A stretch of 35,461 bases of DNA from Candidatus Nitrotoga sp. 1052 (GCF_927312905.1 NZ_CAKMHQ010000039.1:1-35461), one strand, 5' to 3'; positions 7,057 through 17,131 are shown, counted from the first letter of the stretch. The notes: generated from the letters alone by a model not told the origin. Made by a program: numbers and translations.

Positions 7057-10000
7057 ATGCATACATCCTCTAGTGGCGCGAACCGGCAAAATTTCCATCC
7101 CGCGATAACTGCTTGGTTTGACGCTACCTTTTCGAGCCCTACGGAGGCTCAACAGCAGGCATGGCCCCTAGTTCGTAATAGCAAAACGACATTGATCGCG
7201 GCGCCGACTGGCTCGGGCAAAACCCTGACCGCCTTCCTGGCGGCTGTCGATGCTTTGGTATGCGAAAGTAGTGAAACAGGTTTGCCCAATGAAACGCGCA
7301 TATTGTACGTCTCGCCTCTCAAGGCGCTGTCAAACGACATTCGCGTCAATTTGCTCAACCCGCTGGAGGGCATCGATCGAGAATTGAAGGCGCTGGGCTT
7401 ACCACCGCATGGCATTCGCACCGCTGTACGGACAGGAGATACGACTCAGCCGGAGCGTAACGCGATGCGTCGGCGCGCTCCGCATATCCTTATTTCGACG
7501 CCAGAGTCTCTGTACGTGCTGCTCGGCTCCGGTAGCGGGCGCGCGATGCTGGCCACCGTGCGGACAGTAATCGTTGATGAAATCCATGCCGTGGCTGGCT
7601 CCAAGCGCGGCAGCCATCTGGCGCTCAGCCTCGAACGCCTGGATGCGTTGTGCGCACGAGCCCCTGTCCGGATTGGTTTGTCGGCCACCCAGAAGCCGTT
7701 GTCAGCAGTGGCAGAATTCCTGGCTGGCGCGGGACGCGAATGCGCGATCGTCGATGTCGGCCACGTGCGCGAACGAGACCTCGGCATTGAATTGCCTCCG
7801 GTTCCGCTTGAGCCGATCATGTCCAACCAGGTATGGGAGCGGGTCTATGACAGATTGGCGGAGTTGACCGTCCTGCACCGCACCACGTTGGTTTTTGTCA
7901 ACACCCGACGCATGGCCGAACGCATTGCCCGTCACCTGGCCGATCGGCTCGGTTCGAAACACGTTGCAGCTCACCATGGCAGCCTTGCCAAGGAATATCG
8001 GCAGGACGCTGAGCAGCGACTCAAGCGTGGAGAATTGCGGATATTGATCGCTACCTCATCGCTGGAACTGGGGATCGATATCGGCGATGTCGATCTGGTG
8101 TGCCAGATGGGTTCGCCACGCACTATTGCTTCGTTTTTGCAGCGCGTGGGGCGGTCCGGACACCACGTCGGTGGTCTTCCCAAAGGCAGGTTGTTTCCGA
8201 CTTCACGTGACGATCTCATTGAATGTGCTGCACTGCTAGATTGCGCTCGCCGCGATGAACTGGACGCGTTGCGCATTCCTGTTGCTCCGCTCGACGTGAT
8301 GGCACAGCAAATTGTCGCTGAAGTGAGCAATCGCGAATGGGGAGAAGACGAGCTGTTCGACCTGATCCGCCGGGCTTCGCCCTTCGCCACACTGGAACGC
8401 GCGCAGTATAACGCGGTTCTGCGTATGTTAACTGAAGGCTACACCGGTCGCCAAGGAGTACGTGGGTCATATCTGCATCGTGACAGCGTCACGTCCACGC
8501 TGCGTTCCCGGCGTGGAAGCAAGCTGACAGCGGTCACTTCTGGCGGCACCATCCCCGATAATGCTGACTTCACTGTCATTCTTGAGCCTCAGGGGTTCAA
8601 CGTCGGGACAGTCCACGAGGATTTCGCCAGCGAGAGCCTGGCAGGCGACGTTTTCCAGCTTGGCAATACTTCGTATCGTATCCAGCGCATCGAGGCTGGC
8701 AAGGTACGTGTCGAGGACGCGCACGGCGCTGAGCCCAACCTGCCATTCTGGTTGGGCGAGGCCCCCGGCCGCAGTGACGAACTATCGTTTGGCGTCTCCA
8801 GGTTGCGGGGCGAGATCGACCGTCTGCTCGGGGAAAAAGATGATGGCGCGGAAGCAATTGAACATGCCGTCGACTGGCTTTTCGAGCACCTCGGCCTCGA
8901 TGACAACGCCGCCCGTCAAATTGCGGAATACCTGGCCACCGCGCGTGCCGCGCTGACAGCGCTGCCGACCAGAGACACCTTAGTGCTGGAGCGGTTTTTC
9001 GACGAGTCAGGTGGCATGCAGCTGGTGTTGCATTCTCCGTACGGCAGCCGCATCAACCGCGCTTGGGGCCTGGCACTGCGCAAACGCTTCTGCCGCACTT
9101 TTAATTTTGAACTGCAGGCAGCCGCGACTGAGGACACCATTGTGCTGTCGCTGTCCGAGGGACACAGCTTCGTGTTGAGTGAAGTGTGGAAATATCTGCG
9201 TTCGAGTAACGCTGAGCACGTGCTGATTCAGGCCCTGCTTGATGCACCGCTGTTCAATGTTCGATGGCGTTGGAACGCCACCACGGCGCTGGCCCTTCCC
9301 CGCTACAGCGGTGGTCGCAAGGTGGCACCGCAAGTACAACGCATGCGCAGTGACGACTTGCTGGCCGCCGTGTTCCCCGACCAGGCAGCGTGCCTCGAAA
9401 ACATCGTCGGCGAGCGCGAACTGCCGAGCCATCCCCTGGTCGATCAAACCCTGCAAGACTGCCTGCACGAAGCGATGGACAGCGAAGGCTGGCTGGCACT
9501 GTTGCGGCGCATGGAGGCAGGCGAAGTTCGGCTGATTTCGCGTGATCTCACTTCGCCGTCACCGCTGGCAATGGAAGTGCTGAGCGCCCGACCGTATGCT
9601 TTTCTGGATGACGCACCTCTGGAAGAACGCCGTACCCTTGCCGTCAGTAGCCGCCGCTGGAGCGATCCGACGTCTCCCGACGACCTGGGTGCCCTCGATG
9701 CCGGCGCCATTGAAGCGGTGGCCAGTGAAGCCTGGCCGCGTGCGATCAACAGCGACGAGATGCACGAGGCATTGATGTCATTGGCATTTATCACGCCGAA
9801 GGAAGCGATGGCCAATGAAGGATGGAGCGAATGGCTGGCGGAACTGGCCGCTAGCGGTCGTGCCGCCCTTTTCGCCAGCGCTGACGGTAGCGGCCCGAAT
9901 GCCTGGATCGCGCGCGAACGGTTCTCCTGTCTGCAGGCCGCCTACCCGAACGCCCGTCCCGCGCCGCAAATGACGATGCCGAATGACCTTTCCGCGAGTG

Positions 10001-11490
10001 ACGCCGAGGCATGGACGTCAAATACCGCGCTGGTGGAAATTCTGCGCGCGCGTCTCAGCGGTTTTGGACCACAATCGATTGCCGACATTGCCGCCACACT
10101 CTGCATGTCGGAAAACGCCACACTGATCGGGTTGGCACAGCTCGAAAATGAAGGGTATGTCATTCGCGGCCGCTTTACGCCTGGGGCGGTAGCCGAAGAA
10201 TGGTGCGAACGACATTTGTTGGCACGCATACACCGCTACACCATCAAGCGCCTGCGGCGCGAAATCGAGCCGGTCGAACGTCAGGATTTCATGCGTTTCT
10301 TGTTTGAATGGCAGCATTTGGCGGAGGGCGCGCAGCTTCAGGGCAGCAACGCGCTGCCGCAAATTCTGTCCCAGTTGGAAGGCTATGAGGCCGCAGCCGG
10401 GAGCTGGGAGAGCGAGTTGCTGAGACTGCGAATGAAGGATTACTCGACCACATGGCTCGATGAGCTGTGCCGGGCCGGAAAAATAGTCTGGACGCGAGTA
10501 GGCGCACCTTCGTCATCCTCAGGCGGCCCGGTGCGCGGCACACCCCTGGTACTCCTGCCGCGCCGGCATCTGGGCCTGTGGCACGCACTGCCGGCGGTCG
10601 CATGCGAGGTGGAGGTTTCCCCGCGCGGGGTACGTGTACTCGACGCGTTGCGCCAGAACGGTGCGATGTTTTTCGATGAATTGTTGAAAGACGCGCGGCA
10701 GTTGCCGGTCGAACTCGAAAACACGCTTGGTGAACTGGTAGCCACCGGTCTGGTCAATGCAGACAGCTTCGCTGGCTTACGTGCCATGTTGTTACCGGCC
10801 CATAAACGGGCCAAGTCAAGAAAGCGCGGCCGCCGCGGCGCGGCTCCAACGATGGAGGAAGCAGGCCGCTGGGCGTTGGTACGCCGCGCGGACGCCGTCA
10901 CGATCACCGAGCGTGTCAATCAGATCAATGCCGATACGCAGGAAGGCGGCATCGGGAAAAACGACGATGTCGTGGCCGTCGGTGAAGCGCTCAAGCGTGT
11001 CGCGCGTCAGCCGGTGACGCGCAAGCCGAAAACCGCCCAGGATACATTGGAACATATTGCCATGACGCTTCTGCGTCGTTATGGGGTGATCTTCTGGCAC
11101 ATGCTGGAACGGGAGTCCTCGTGGCTACCTTCCTGGCGCGAATTGCTTTCTGTGTATCACCGACTGGAGGCTCGCGGCGAGGTTCGTGGTGGTCGCTTCG
11201 TGGCCGGCCTGTCAGGAGAACAGTTCGCCCTGCCCGAGGCAATTCCTCTGTTGCGCGAAATGCGCCGGCGTTCGCACGACGGCAGCTTTGTCTGCATCTC
11301 CGCAGTCGATCCGCTCAACCTGTGCGGTACCTTGCTTGTAGGCGCAAAAGTACCGGCGCTGGCTGCCAACAGGGTGCTGTTCCGCGACGGAGTGCCCGTG
11401 GGGACATCGGTTGCGGGCGTGTTCAATTATCTTCCCGCGCACGACCCTGCTGAGCGTGAATTGATCCATTCGCGTCTAATAGCCCACTAG
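7057..11490 (+). CDS. lhr: Large helicase-related protein Lhr (superfamily 2 DNA helicase with C-terminal extension)
   Basis: A 1477-residue ATP-dependent DNA translocase/helicase of the Lhr family, close to the ~1500-residue full-length proteobacterial type. RecA-like domain 1 has Walker A APTGSGKT (49-56), Walker B DEIH (174-177) and motif III SAT (209-211). Domain 2 has LVFVNTRRMAERIA, then SSLELGIDIG and the arginine motif QRVGRSGHH. Winged-helix and beta-bundle domains follow, then the long C-terminal region, which in this family contains tetrameric/uracil-glycosylase-associated segments. Lhr takes part in DNA repair. The gene is visibly GC-richer and more regular in codon use than its flanks. 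The start ATG has a weak GGGA-type site. It is convergent with the MFS gene downstream. Confidence 0.95.
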   Translation: MHTSSSGANRQNFHPAITAWFDATFSSPTEAQQQAWPLVRNSKTTLIAAPTGSGKTLTAFLAAVDALVCESSETGLPNETRILYVSPLKALSNDIRVNLLNPLEGIDRELKALGLPPHGIRTAVRTGDTTQPERNAMRRRAPHILISTPESLYVLLGSGSGRAMLATVRTVIVDEIHAVAGSKRGSHLALSLERLDALCARAPVRIGLSATQKPLSAVAEFLAGAGRECAIVDVGHVRERDLGIELPPVPLEPIMSNQVWERVYDRLAELTVLHRTTLVFVNTRRMAERIARHLADRLGSKHVAAHHGSLAKEYRQDAEQRLKRGELRILIATSSLELGIDIGDVDLVCQMGSPRTIASFLQRVGRSGHHVGGLPKGRLFPTSRDDLIECAALLDCARRDELDALRIPVAPLDVMAQQIVAEVSNREWGEDELFDLIRRASPFATLERAQYNAVLRMLTEGYTGRQGVRGSYLHRDSVTSTLRSRRGSKLTAVTSGGTIPDNADFTVILEPQGFNVGTVHEDFASESLAGDVFQLGNTSYRIQRIEAGKVRVEDAHGAEPNLPFWLGEAPGRSDELSFGVSRLRGEIDRLLGEKDDGAEAIEHAVDWLFEHLGLDDNAARQIAEYLATARAALTALPTRDTLVLERFFDESGGMQLVLHSPYGSRINRAWGLALRKRFCRTFNFELQAAATEDTIVLSLSEGHSFVLSEVWKYLRSSNAEHVLIQALLDAPLFNVRWRWNATTALALPRYSGGRKVAPQVQRMRSDDLLAAVFPDQAACLENIVGERELPSHPLVDQTLQDCLHEAMDSEGWLALLRRMEAGEVRLISRDLTSPSPLAMEVLSARPYAFLDDAPLEERRTLAVSSRRWSDPTSPDDLGALDAGAIEAVASEAWPRAINSDEMHEALMSLAFITPKEAMANEGWSEWLAELAASGRAALFASADGSGPNAWIARERFSCLQAAYPNARPAPQMTMPNDLSASDAEAWTSNTALVEILRARLSGFGPQSIADIAATLCMSENATLIGLAQLENEGYVIRGRFTPGAVAEEWCERHLLARIHRYTIKRLRREIEPVERQDFMRFLFEWQHLAEGAQLQGSNALPQILSQLEGYEAAAGSWESELLRLRMKDYSTTWLDELCRAGKIVWTRVGAPSSSSGGPVRGTPLVLLPRRHLGLWHALPAVACEVEVSPRGVRVLDALRQNGAMFFDELLKDARQLPVELENTLGELVATGLVNADSFAGLRAMLLPAHKRAKSRKRGRRGAAPTMEEAGRWALVRRADAVTITERVNQINADTQEGGIGKNDDVVAVGEALKRVARQPVTRKPKTAQDTLEHIAMTLLRRYGVIFWHMLERESSWLPSWRELLSVYHRLEARGEVRGGRFVAGLSGEQFALPEAIPLLREMRRRSHDGSFVCISAVDPLNLCGTLLVGAKVPALAANRVLFRDGVPVGTSVAGVFNYLPAHDPAERELIHSRLIAH

Positions 11491-11620
11491 TAACCCCTTT
11501 TTGGTGCGGCAAGCGAACAACATGTTTGCATGACCTGACTCCTCTGCGATCAACCCCCGGAGTATTTTCTAAAATCCATGATCCAAAATCATTAGAACGG
11601 ACGGATAAATCAGCGTTTCC

Positions 11621-12835
11621 CTAGCGTAACTGTAGCAGATTCAATTTGCGCAACTTAGGTGCCAGACGCGCGGTCGCCGCGACGATAGCCAAAGACATTA
11701 CTCCGCCAAAGATTACAGAGGGAACTAATCCCATCACCCGGGCAGCCAAGCCTGATTCGAAAGCACCTAACTCGTTGGACGAGCCGATAAAAATGCCGTT
11801 GATCGCAGAAACACGACCGCGCATAGCGTCTGGCGTCATGAGCTGCATAATAGTGGTACGAAGCACCATCGAGACCCCATCGCACACGCCAGAGAGCATT
11901 AGCAAGAAGGCCGCCACCCAAAAATGGCTGGTGAGGGCGAACAAAATGATGCATACACCAAACCCGGCGACAGCTGCCAGCAACATCCTGCCCGCATTCT
12001 GGTTCAAGGGATGGCGAGCAAGTAAGACACCGGAGGCGATTGCGCCTATCGCAGGTGCTGCGCGCAGGATGCCCAAGCCTTCCGGACCATAATGGAAAAC
12101 ATCGTGGATAAATACTGGCAACATGGCGACCGCGCCGCCGAATAATACGGCGAACATGTCCAGCACTTGCGCGCTCAGAATGATCTGGTTGCTGAACACA
12201 AAGCGCAGTCCCTCCGCAATGCTGGAAAATACCGGTGCGCTCTCAGCGCTCGGTGGCTCTGCGATGCGTAACATGAATAAAGACGCGGCGGCACTGATGC
12301 TAAGGATCGAAGCCACCATGTAAGCGGTAGTAAGGCTTGCCCAACCAACCAGTATTCCGCCCAATGCAGGACCAAGCACCAGCGCAGACTGAAAAACTGA
12401 ACTACTGATACCGGCGGCACGCGCATAGTGCTCACGCGGCAAAGTCAGAGCAAGCAGTGCGTTGTAGGAAGGCCCAATGAAGGCACGGGCGACGCCACCA
12501 GCGGCGATAGATCCATAGATCCACATCAGCGTGGCGCCAGCTAACCCGCCGCTGGCTACAAACACAAGCACCAGAGCATTGCAACTTAGCACGATGCTTG
12601 CCAGCACGCCAAACATTCGTCGAGAGTGATGGTCTACGACATAACCCGCGAATAGCGCACAACAAAAGTAGGGAATGACTTCCGCCAATCCCACCAGACC
12701 AAGCGCAAAAGGGTCGTGCGTTAGTTCATAGATGTGCCAGCCGACAACCACGGCGATCATCTGGTAGGCCAGCGAAATCTGAAAGCGGAAAATTAGCAGC
12801 TTGATAAAGCTGCTGTTGCGCAATGGAGATGTCAA
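11621..12835 (-). CDS. MFS exporter (EntS/DHA3-like)
   Basis: A 404-residue integral membrane protein with about 12 hydrophobic segments. It resembles the DHA3-like branch of the major facilitator superfamily, which includes the enterobactin exporter EntS. The opening PLRNSSFIKLLIFRFQISLAYQM and the loop FAGYVVDHHSRR (the A-like motif between TM2 and TM3) are typical. Length is normal and no lesion is visible. The substrate cannot be told from the sequence, and no siderophore or drug-resistance gene is next to it. It stands alone, convergent with lhr. Confidence 0.85.
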   Translation of the reverse strand: MTSPLRNSSFIKLLIFRFQISLAYQMIAVVVGWHIYELTHDPFALGLVGLAEVIPYFCCALFAGYVVDHHSRRMFGVLASIVLSCNALVLVFVASGGLAGATLMWIYGSIAAGGVARAFIGPSYNALLALTLPREHYARAAGISSSVFQSALVLGPALGGILVGWASLTTAYMVASILSISAAASLFMLRIAEPPSAESAPVFSSIAEGLRFVFSNQIILSAQVLDMFAVLFGGAVAMLPVFIHDVFHYGPEGLGILRAAPAIGAIASGVLLARHPLNQNAGRMLLAAVAGFGVCIILFALTSHFWVAAFLLMLSGVCDGVSMVLRTTIMQLMTPDAMRGRVSAINGIFIGSSNELGAFESGLAARVMGLVPSVIFGGVMSLAIVAATARLAPKLRKLNLLQLR

Positions 12836-13397
12836 ACGCGGCAGCCAAACTTGATGGCTAGGTCGATGAGAGTGCTCCGCACTTGTTCCATGAGAGCGAG
12901 TTGATTCGGCATGACTCGACTTCTATTTCTATTAATTGAATTAGCTAAAGAATACGCTTCGCAGCATGGCGATGCAATTGGAAGTCTCTTCCATTATGTC
13001 AAAAAGCGAGTAAGAATTTCAGATTAGAGGTATGGAAACAGTGCTGTTAAATCGGCCATTGAAAAAAATGCTGCATGCTGTTTTCGCATGATTAATTGAG
13101 ATGGTAACTAATAGTCATCAGTACAATTGAAGGACGTTAGCTCAATTCCTGGGTTTAAATATGCCGATTAAACGGTAGTTGTGTTGGTGGATTTTTGACC
13201 ACATAATCCACGTATCCTGCTTAATTTTTAAGCGTAAGTAAACATAAAGTGATTAATAAGGCGGATGCATTTTCGCGAACATCTCACCCTGAGCGAAATT
13301 CAGCGACGAACCGGTTCGTCGCCCAACCCGTTTGCTATGTGCATAGTTATAATCCATTTCATGAAATAACCCCCAAAAATTTGGACGCTGACAAATC
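12836..13397. other. 562-base intergenic region, no gene seen
   Basis: AT-rich sequence between the divergent MFS and metallopeptidase genes. It contains a short inverted repeat (GCTTAATTTTTAAGC near 13220) and probably both promoters. No open frame here has a recognisable product. Confidence 0.5.
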
Positions 13398-14249
13398 ATG
13401 CTGCTAGACAATGAAAGAGAAAGTGAAAATATTGAGGATCGTCGTGGCGGCGGGCTTATTAAAGGGATTGGTATTGGAAGCGTCCTTCTTGCCTTGATTG
13501 GAAGTTATTTAACCGGCGTGAACCCGGCCACTTTGTTGGGCTTGATGGAACAGGCGGCCCCTGTTCAGCAGGTTAACGCACACAAGCCTGCTGCAAATGA
13601 CAAGACAGCCGTTTTTGTGTCGAAGATACTAGCGGAAACGGAAGATACATGGGGCGAAGCATTTGCGGCAAAGGGCAAGGAATACCGCAAGCCGAAGCTA
13701 GTGCTTTTTACCGGTAGCACAACCAGTGCATGCGGCAACGGTACCGCTGCCATGGGACCGTTTTACTGTCCGTTGGACAGCAAAATCTATATCGATCTAT
13801 CGTTCTTCTCGGAACTTCAAAATCGTTTTCATGCGCCGGGTGAATTTGCTAAGGCCTATGTGCTGGCGCATGAGGTGGGCCACCACGTCCAGAACCTTCT
13901 AGGAATTTCCGCTAAGGTAAATGCCGCCAAACAGCGGGCATCGAGCAAAGCAGAGGCGAATGCTGCGAGCGTAAAACTGGAGCTACAGGCAGACTGTTAT
14001 GCCGGAGTTTGGGCGCGGCGCACGGATAGTCAGAAACATATTCTCGAACCCGGTGAAATTGAGCAAGCTATTGCAGCGGCCACCGCGATTGGAGATGATA
14101 CTCTTCAAAAGAAAGCACTTGGGTACGCAGTGCCTGAGACCTTTACTCACGGATCATCGGGACAACGTGTCGCCTGGTTTAAGCGTGGGATGGAAACCGG
14201 CGACCCGGCTCAGTGCAATATATTTGCAGCAACTAGGCGAAGCAGTTGA
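13398..14249 (+). CDS. Membrane-anchored neutral zinc metallopeptidase (YpfJ family)
   Basis: A 283-residue protein of the putative neutral zinc metallopeptidase family (YpfJ). Its N-terminus LLDNERESENIEDRRGGG is characteristic and is followed by one transmembrane helix (about 22-42). The catalytic motif HEVGHH lies at 158-163 (zinc ligands H158 and H162, E159 catalytic), and the distal ELQADC (about 195-200) supplies the third ligand region. The protein should sit in the inner membrane with its peptidase domain outside. The ATG has little Shine-Dalgarno sequence, but the family's N-terminus fixes the start. Confidence 0.9.
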   Translation: MLLDNERESENIEDRRGGGLIKGIGIGSVLLALIGSYLTGVNPATLLGLMEQAAPVQQVNAHKPAANDKTAVFVSKILAETEDTWGEAFAAKGKEYRKPKLVLFTGSTTSACGNGTAAMGPFYCPLDSKIYIDLSFFSELQNRFHAPGEFAKAYVLAHEVGHHVQNLLGISAKVNAAKQRASSKAEANAASVKLELQADCYAGVWARRTDSQKHILEPGEIEQAIAAATAIGDDTLQKKALGYAVPETFTHGSSGQRVAWFKRGMETGDPAQCNIFAATRRSS

Positions 14250-14490
14250 CCTCACGGTTAGAAGGGTTGATACAAGCTTGACCAAGCCCATGGCTTGCAG
14301 GAAGTGAACTAGTTTCAATCTGATCTGACAGACAGTGTCTGAACTTAACTTCCAAATTAGGCCGGGAGTTGCGGGTGGCTGCTTTGCGGCGATGAAAAAC
14401 CAAGAATAAATTTCCACTGTGTGCCATTTTTAGATGGTCGAAATGCCATGGGGGAAGCGACCGCTTTTGACCGAAAGCCGTTCTTCAATG

Positions 14491-15195
14491 CTACCCCGCC
14501 AACCCCGCATAAACATTCTGCACGTCATCATCCGCATCGATGGCTTCGAGGAAGGCTTCGACTTCTTCACGTTCGACATCGTTGCTGAGGGTGACGGGAT
14601 TTTTGGGGCGGTAGCCAACCATTGCGGAGGTGACGGTGAAACCTTGTGCGGGTAGCGCTTTGCACACGGCATCCAGATCGGTGAACTCGGTGATAAACAG
14701 AGTCGCCCCTTCATCCGCAGGCTCAAAGTCTTGCGCGCCCGCTTCGATTGCGGCGACTTCGGCATCTGCATCTTTTGTATTCGGTATCGCTTCAATCATG
14801 CCGACATGGTTGAAGTCCCATGATACAGAACCGGGCGCGCCCAACTGTCCTTTGCGGAACAGCACATTCATGCTGGCTTTAGTGCGGTTGATGTTATCGG
14901 ACAGACATTCAACGATAACGGGTACACGGTGCGGCGCGAAACCTTCGTACACCAGATGCTCCATGTGAAGCGGACCATCCAACAAGCCTGCGCCTTTTTT
15001 GATGGCGCGATCCAAGGTGTCTTTCGGCATAGAGGCCTTTTTGGCTTGCTCAACCACCAGACGCAAACGTGAGTTGGAGCCAATGTCAGCACCGCCCTTT
15101 GCGGCAACCATGATTTCTTTGGCCAGCTTGCCGAAAATCTTACCCCTTGCATTCGCTGCGACTTCTTTGTGCCTTGCTTTCCACTGTGCGCCCAT
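14491..15195 (-). CDS. YebC/PmpR-family regulator (TACO1-like)
   Basis: A 234-residue YebC/TACO1-family protein. These were long annotated as transcriptional regulators and are now also linked to translation of difficult sequences. It shows the family opening [11 protein letters not shown], then [16 protein letters not shown], then the conserved [19 protein letters not shown] and the [11 protein letters not shown] region, ending with an acidic tail. The frame is open further upstream, but the family always starts at MG, so I choose 15195, with AGAAGAGA upstream as ribosome binding site. Its upstream region and first codons are duplicated at 18794 as part of a repeat family. Confidence 0.92.
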   Translation of the reverse strand: MGAQWKARHKEVAANARGKIFGKLAKEIMVAAKGGADIGSNSRLRLVVEQAKKASMPKDTLDRAIKKGAGLLDGPLHMEHLVYEGFAPHRVPVIVECLSDNINRTKASMNVLFRKGQLGAPGSVSWDFNHVGMIEAIPNTKDADAEVAAIEAGAQDFEPADEGATLFITEFTDLDAVCKALPAQGFTVTSAMVGYRPKNPVTLSNDVEREEVEAFLEAIDADDDVQNVYAGLAG

Positions 15196-15423
15196 GTCTG
15201 TTCTCTTCTGTGATGGTTGATACAAAAATCGTTGAGGGCGCATCTTGCCTCAAGTGGCGTGGTGGTTCAACCCGGAATGGCCGATATTGCAAGACCTCGT
15301 CATTCCCGCGCAGGCGGGAATCCATCGATTCTATTCAAATCAAATGCCTTTGGAAAAATCAATGAGGACAGATTCGATTGGTGATTTTGTTTTTGACTTC
15401 CTCAGACCGTCCATGTGTTCTGG
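15174..15423 (+). repeat. Repeat family R200, copy 1 (includes the yebC start)
   Basis: Shares about 195 bases with copies at 16521 and 18794, beginning ATCGTTGAGG and running through CTCAAGTGGCGTGGTGG, a CATTCCCGCGCAGGCGGGAATCC palindrome-like core and TTTGTTTTTGACTTCCTCAG. Against copy 3 the match extends further left across the first yebC codons. The core palindrome belongs to a repeat type common in proteobacterial genomes; the long flanking identity is specific to these copies. Confidence 0.9.
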
Positions 15424-15441
15424 ATAAGAAGCAAAGTCGGC

Positions 15442-15717
15442 ATGGATGCATTACTACTATTTCTGTGTTCGTTTATCATCGTATTCACGCTGGGATACCA
15501 GCAGCACAACGTCCACTACCGCCACTATCAGGCGGCATTCGTGAACGGCATCTTTATCGGGGTCATGAACCTACTGGTGCTGCGCCTGGGGCCAAGTGCA
15601 TCCCCGGCGGGAATGACGACATTCTTGATAGGCGGCCCGCTGGGAAGCATTGCGGCAATATGGCTGAGCGGCAAGGTATCCACCCAAACCAGCGAACCGC
15701 AAGGTGGGAAAGCCTAG
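15442..15717 (+). CDS. Small hydrophobic membrane protein, unknown
   Basis: A 91-residue protein with two or three hydrophobic segments: LLLFLCSFIIVFTLGY at the N-terminus, AAFVNGIFIGVMNLLVLRLG in the middle, and a Gly-rich stretch with AAIWLSG near the end. It starts directly after repeat copy 1 and ends tail to tail with the PIN toxin gene, overlapping it by a few bases. No family is recognised. The size and compact layout would suit a phage- or cassette-borne membrane protein, but that is inference. The ribosome binding site is weak. Confidence 0.55.
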   Translation: MDALLLFLCSFIIVFTLGYQQHNVHYRHYQAAFVNGIFIGVMNLLVLRLGPSASPAGMTTFLIGGPLGSIAAIWLSGKVSTQTSEPQGGKA

Positions 15718-16145
15718 CGAATCACCCGCCGTGCCGGGATTTTCAGTTTTTTCGCAGCGGAAAGCATTCCTTCGTCCAAGGTGGCGGTGAACGCCACCCC
15801 GTTGTTATGCGCCACTGCCAGGTGCAAGGCATCCGGGCCGCGTAGCTGGGTGGCAAAGTGAGCTACATATTCCTGTGCCAGATCGAAATCATTGGCACTT
15901 GGAATAAGGACAATTAGAGAGGTAGTAACTACCGAACAAAACTCCGCAATTAAATGCTTCCCTTGGCTTGCTGTTAGCGTTCCCATGCGTACATCGCGAG
16001 AAATCAGGCTAGCAAATTCGACAGATGCCCATTTACTGACTGCCAGCGTTCCCACCGCTTGACGAGAAAGAAAATCCGCAATCTTCGCGGAAGTGGCCTC
16101 CTCCCGAAACAGCGGTGTCAGGAAACTGGTGTCCAGATAAATCAT
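15714..16145 (-). CDS. PIN-domain RNase toxin (VapC-like)
   Basis: A 143-residue PIN-domain protein, probably the ribonuclease toxin of a type II toxin-antitoxin pair. The four acidic residues of the PIN active site are visible: D5 (YLDTSFL), E43 (SVEFASL), D105 (RGPDALHLA) and D124 (TLDEGML). Its ATG overlaps the stop of the antitoxin gene by four bases (ATGA), the usual coupling in such operons. Both genes lie between repeat copies 1 and 2. No lesion is visible. Confidence 0.9.
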   Translation of the reverse strand: MIYLDTSFLTPLFREEATSAKIADFLSRQAVGTLAVSKWASVEFASLISRDVRMGTLTASQGKHLIAEFCSVVTTSLIVLIPSANDFDLAQEYVAHFATQLRGPDALHLAVAHNNGVAFTATLDEGMLSAAKKLKIPARRVIR

Positions 16146-16378
16146 TCTGCGTCACGCAGCTCACGTAGCGACTCGGCACTGCTATTTTTCCATGCGGGCA
16201 CCTGATGGCGAAGCTCTGCCAGACGCTGCACCGGCAAGGGCTGCTTGAGAGGACTGGCAGGCACCACCCTTGCAACAGGACGACCGTGACGAGTAATAAC
16301 AACCTCCTCACCGGATTCAACGGCATTCAGCAACTCGCTCAAATGCGCTTTGGCTTGAGCCAAACTCATTGCATGCAT
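16142..16378 (-). CDS. Phd/YefM-family antitoxin
   Basis: A 78-residue antitoxin paired with the PIN toxin. The N-terminal DNA-binding part is typical of Phd/YefM proteins: MSLAQAKAHLSELLNAVESGEEVVITRHGRPVARVVP in three blocks. The C-terminal half is the toxin-binding tail. I start it at ATG 16378, with AAAGGA a few bases upstream; an ATG at 16411 lacks such a site and an ATG at 16369 is also possible. The family represses its own promoter, and a candidate operator lies just upstream. Confidence 0.87.
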   Translation of the reverse strand: MHAMSLAQAKAHLSELLNAVESGEEVVITRHGRPVARVVPASPLKQPLPVQRLAELRHQVPAWKNSSAESLRELRDAE

Positions 16379-16393
16379 TTTAAAATCCTTTAT

Positions 16394-16475
16394 GACTAAA
16401 ATAGTAGTCACATTCTACGACGCAGTTGCATAAAAATGCAAGTACATACCCCAACATCAAACTGACTACTATTTT
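16394..16475. promoter_or_regulatory. Inverted pair of TGACTACTATTTT boxes, candidate antitoxin operator
   Basis: The 13-base string TGACTACTATTTT occurs on the minus strand at 16398-16410, just upstream of the antitoxin start, and again on the plus strand at 16463-16475. The first box also lies in a small palindrome (GACTA...TAGTC, 16394-16409). Phd-type antitoxins bind inverted sites over their own promoter, so these are good candidates. Function is inferred. Confidence 0.45.
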
Positions 16476-16520
16476 CATGCATTGCAACCTCGCTTGTTCG
16501 AAGTTGCTATTTTTTGGCGA

Positions 16521-16726
16521 ATCGTTGAGGACGCATCTTGCCTCAAGTGGCGTGGTGGTTCAACCCAGAATGGCCGATATTGCAAGACCTCGTCATTCCC
16601 GCGCAGGCGGGAATCCAGAGATTTTATTCAAATCCCTTTGGAAAAATCATTGGGAACAAACTCGATTGGTGGTTTTGTTTTTGACTTCCTCAGACCGTCC
16701 ATGTTTTTGGGGCTTTATCAATCGAG
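16521..16726 (+). repeat. Repeat family R200, copy 2
   Basis: Matches copies 1 and 3 from ATCGTTGAGG to the tail GGGGCTTTATCAATCGAG, with a few substitutions and small indels (a shorter TTCAAATCCC segment). It lies between the toxin-antitoxin pair and the nucleotidyltransferase operon. The tail CTTTATCAATCGAG is shared only with copy 3. Confidence 0.9.
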
Positions 16727-16891
16727 CGTCTGCAAAGCAAGGTGGTGTAATTCGGCGATTTCCTGTCCCCGCACATCACCCAGCGATGTTGGATACCCGA
16801 TGCTGAGATGGTAATGCGTGGCTCAACTCTCCCACACTTCGCCCACTGGGATGTATTGAATGATTCAGACTTAACGTGCTAGGATGCCGTT

Positions 16892-17131
16892 ATGAAAAGA
16901 GCACTTGCCAATGCGGTTGAGAATAAAGCAAAGCCTGTGAAGGCAGGCGCGCGCGGGTCTGTGCATCTTGCAAAAGTAGTAGCGGCAAAACCCTCTTACA
17001 GCAAAGCAGCTCGCCAAGCTGCTTTTAGCAAGGAGGTCAGCCACTTGCCTGTTGCGAAAGCCGTGTCTCAGGCGAAGCTCATTTCAAAGGTCAATCCTGC
17101 CGAATTCCGCATCGTTCGCATGCCTGGCTAA
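16892..17131 (+). CDS. Small basic Ala/Lys-rich protein, possible partner of the nucleotidyltransferase
   Basis: A 79-residue, strongly basic protein rich in Ala, Lys and Val (opening MKRALANAVENKAKPVKAG). I recognise no family. Its stop lies three bases before the GTG start of the nucleotidyltransferase gene, so the two should be translated together. Upstream, TTAACG/TAGGAT lies a short distance before the ATG, and no strong ribosome binding site is seen. It could act as an antitoxin-like or RNA-binding partner; this rests only on position and charge. Confidence 0.6.
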   Translation: MKRALANAVENKAKPVKAGARGSVHLAKVVAAKPSYSKAARQAAFSKEVSHLPVAKAVSQAKLISKVNPAEFRIVRMPG

